NCBI GenBank assembly: GCA_037693485.1
Contig: CM075345.1
Span: forward strand, 83,024,001 to 83,088,000
DNA: 64,000 nt
From: Kitagawia praeruptora
Taxonomy: Eukaryota; Streptophyta; Magnoliopsida; Apiales; Apiaceae
Direction: 5' to 3'
Shown one piece after another: positions 62,799 to 64,000 of the stretch; the first letter of the stretch is position 1; each line of letters opens with the position of its first letter. The notes beneath the pieces were generated by a model. It worked only from the letters and a program-made list of their open reading frames with translations, did no database searches and was not told the DNA's origin. The position numbers were made by a program, and so were the translations under genes.

Positions 62799-64000
62799 AA
62801 ACCAACTTCAAAAACTCCATATTCAGTTGACAAAAGACTGTAAAATCTTCCAGCAGATATTGGACGTACCCAAGGAGACTAATCAAAAGCAGTATCATTA
62901 AATTCCCATCCAAACAGAATGAGCACCCCGACACATTCGAAAAGCCATTGCAAACGTCATTGTCATCCTCGACATCACGCACCTTGAATCTAACAGATTT
63001 GAACTGAACAGCCCTTTTATGACAACCCAACAGGAGAGCAGTATCATTTCTCACTTGCAAACTAGTTTGCCATTTCTGACCAAAACTCTTCTTCATATTA
63101 ACAGAGGTGCTAAACACCCCGTGGATGTATGGACCATCCATGTGCATAGTGTGCACATGAGTGTACACCCTATCACCCTCGACCTGCCACCAGCTCTGCC
63201 ATTTATCAATTACCATACCCACCACCATTTTAAGGTTATCAGGCAAGTTTTGCTTCAAAACAACCATTGCATGATCAATCAGACCATCAACCACCTGCAT
63301 CAACACTTTTGGCTCAAACTCCTTTTCAGTGCCTGCCACAATGGAGCCAGTGACAACAATCGCATACTTCCCAGCGTTCTTTTCCATGAGAGCAGCACAG
63401 TAGCCATCTGAGCTGAAGTTACATAGCGAAACCTCGACTATCTGTTTCGCACACAGCAAGACCTTACACTGTCCAACACTTCCAAAATCCTTTAACATGT
63501 CCTTACTAAAACAGACATTCAGACGAGACCACCCGAAGTGCGTCCCAAAAGTCACGAAGTTCACTAAACCATCATGAATAGTACAGTATTCATGTCCCAT
63601 TTTTACATTGACCAACCACTTGGTGACCAACAATTTCAGAAAGACCATCAAAACAGGACCAAGACCGTTCATATAGACAAGATGGCACTTCGTAACCCCA
63701 TCATGAACACTCATAAAATTAAGGAACACTAACACGCCCCAACCTTCCCTAACAAATAAAATCATAGCAGAAATGCACATTTGATCGCAAAAGCAGATCT
63801 TAAATACATAATTCTCAGCAATCTCATCATTGTTAGCATGAACCCAAGATTTTCTCACAGAATCTTTAAGAAACACAACAATACAAGTCGAAACAGAGTT
63901 CACACCTTTAAAAAACCGGGAAGGAACGCACATCTCTTCATGAGTCAGGACATGGAAACATCCAAGGGGACTAAAAACAGAGTCGTCCCTCAAACCATCA
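62799..64000 (-). CDS. B-11: class B protein fragment joined to L-4, 5' end outside window
   Basis: Minus-strand open frame entering from the right edge: FSPLGCFHVLTHEEMCVPSR, IHDGLVNFVTFGTHFGWSRL, VVDGLIDHAMVVLKQNLPDN, VRNDTALLLGCHKRAVQFKS. At 62798 it passes directly into L-4 ORF2 sequence (KAVLKGLN region) in another frame. No tail, hairpin or poly(A) separates them, so this is a chimera of class B 5' part and LINE 3' part rather than a simple nested insertion. Function unknown. Confidence 0.72.

Noticed and set aside
1..64000. tRNA, rRNA, CRISPR or viral genes
   Set aside because: No cloverleaf, rRNA segment or spaced repeat array was seen, and all RT sequence here is LINE or LTR-retrotransposon type.

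Overview
This window is plant nuclear DNA, most likely from a repeat-rich pericentromeric, sex-linked or similarly non-recombining region of a flowering plant (probably a eudicot; I cannot name the species). The evidence is plant-type L1 LINEs (ORF1 with a DUF4283-like region and a CCHC knuckle; ORF2 with endonuclease, reverse transcriptase and zf-RVT), Ty1/copia and Ty3/gypsy remnants, and AT-rich non-coding DNA. I see no credible single-copy host gene and no RNA gene. Almost everything is mobile element inserted into mobile element.

The dominant theme is one LINE superfamily in three kinds that share both ends. All begin with a leader starting near AATGAGAGTCG, then pyrimidine-rich TCTCTCTAACC blocks, AAACCCTAGCCGCC, ATCAGATCTA and CACCATATTTCTTAT, then the ATG. 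All end with a GGGGTATGCCCC hairpin, a TTTGGTATAAAATTTTAATTAGC box and poly(A). Class L is the LINE itself (ORF1 + ORF2). Class A is a non-autonomous element with one ORF of about 415-690 codons that usually starts MSxKRVSF, carries one to four RVxF-type repeats and ends in a basic tail like KxWRAxRGGHS. Class B is a non-autonomous element with one ORF of about 500-750 codons coding a hydrophobic, modular protein that I do not recognise. A and B lack any reverse transcriptase, yet they have poly(A) tails, target-site duplications and 5' truncations, so they were presumably moved in trans by class L ORF2 protein.

Layout: 1-2268 L-1 (-), with A-1 (+, partial) to 3329. 3541-5644 A-2 (-). 5645-7124 3' end of a Ty1/copia element (-). 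7125-12068 B-1 (-), holding A-3 (+, intact 693-aa ORF). 12069-12208 copia. 12209-24553 L-2 (-), holding A-4 (+, intact 573-aa ORF), a short tail copy, and B-2 (+), which itself holds B-3 (-). 24554-26660 copia again with gag inverted against pol, gag split by A-5 (+). 26661-28007 Ty3/gypsy gag (-) split by a 74-bp tail copy. 28051-30660 LTR-like DNA holding the A/B hybrid B-4 (-). 30675-42771 B-5 (+), holding B-6 (-, itself holding A-6), B-7 (-) and B-8 (-). 42786-43441 LTR-like DNA. 43442-47180 L-3 (-), a more distant LINE. 47181-49080 a foldback repeat, an AT-rich dyad-symmetric repeat and LTR-like DNA. 49081-53250 B-9 (-), holding A-7 (+). 53379-62798 L-4 (-), holding B-10 (+), which holds L-5 (+). 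62799-64000 B-11 (-), joined directly to L-4.

Nesting was worked out from target-site duplications and from host reading frames that resume on the far side of each insert. Working model (inference): class L supplies endonuclease/reverse transcriptase that recognises the common 3' hairpin tail; A and B are protein-coding satellites with captured or remodelled ORF1-type and novel proteins. The A-class KRVSF repeats match the protein-phosphatase-1 docking consensus. Such protein-coding LINE satellites are, as far as I know, not a described plant system, and they are the main result here. No database search was possible.
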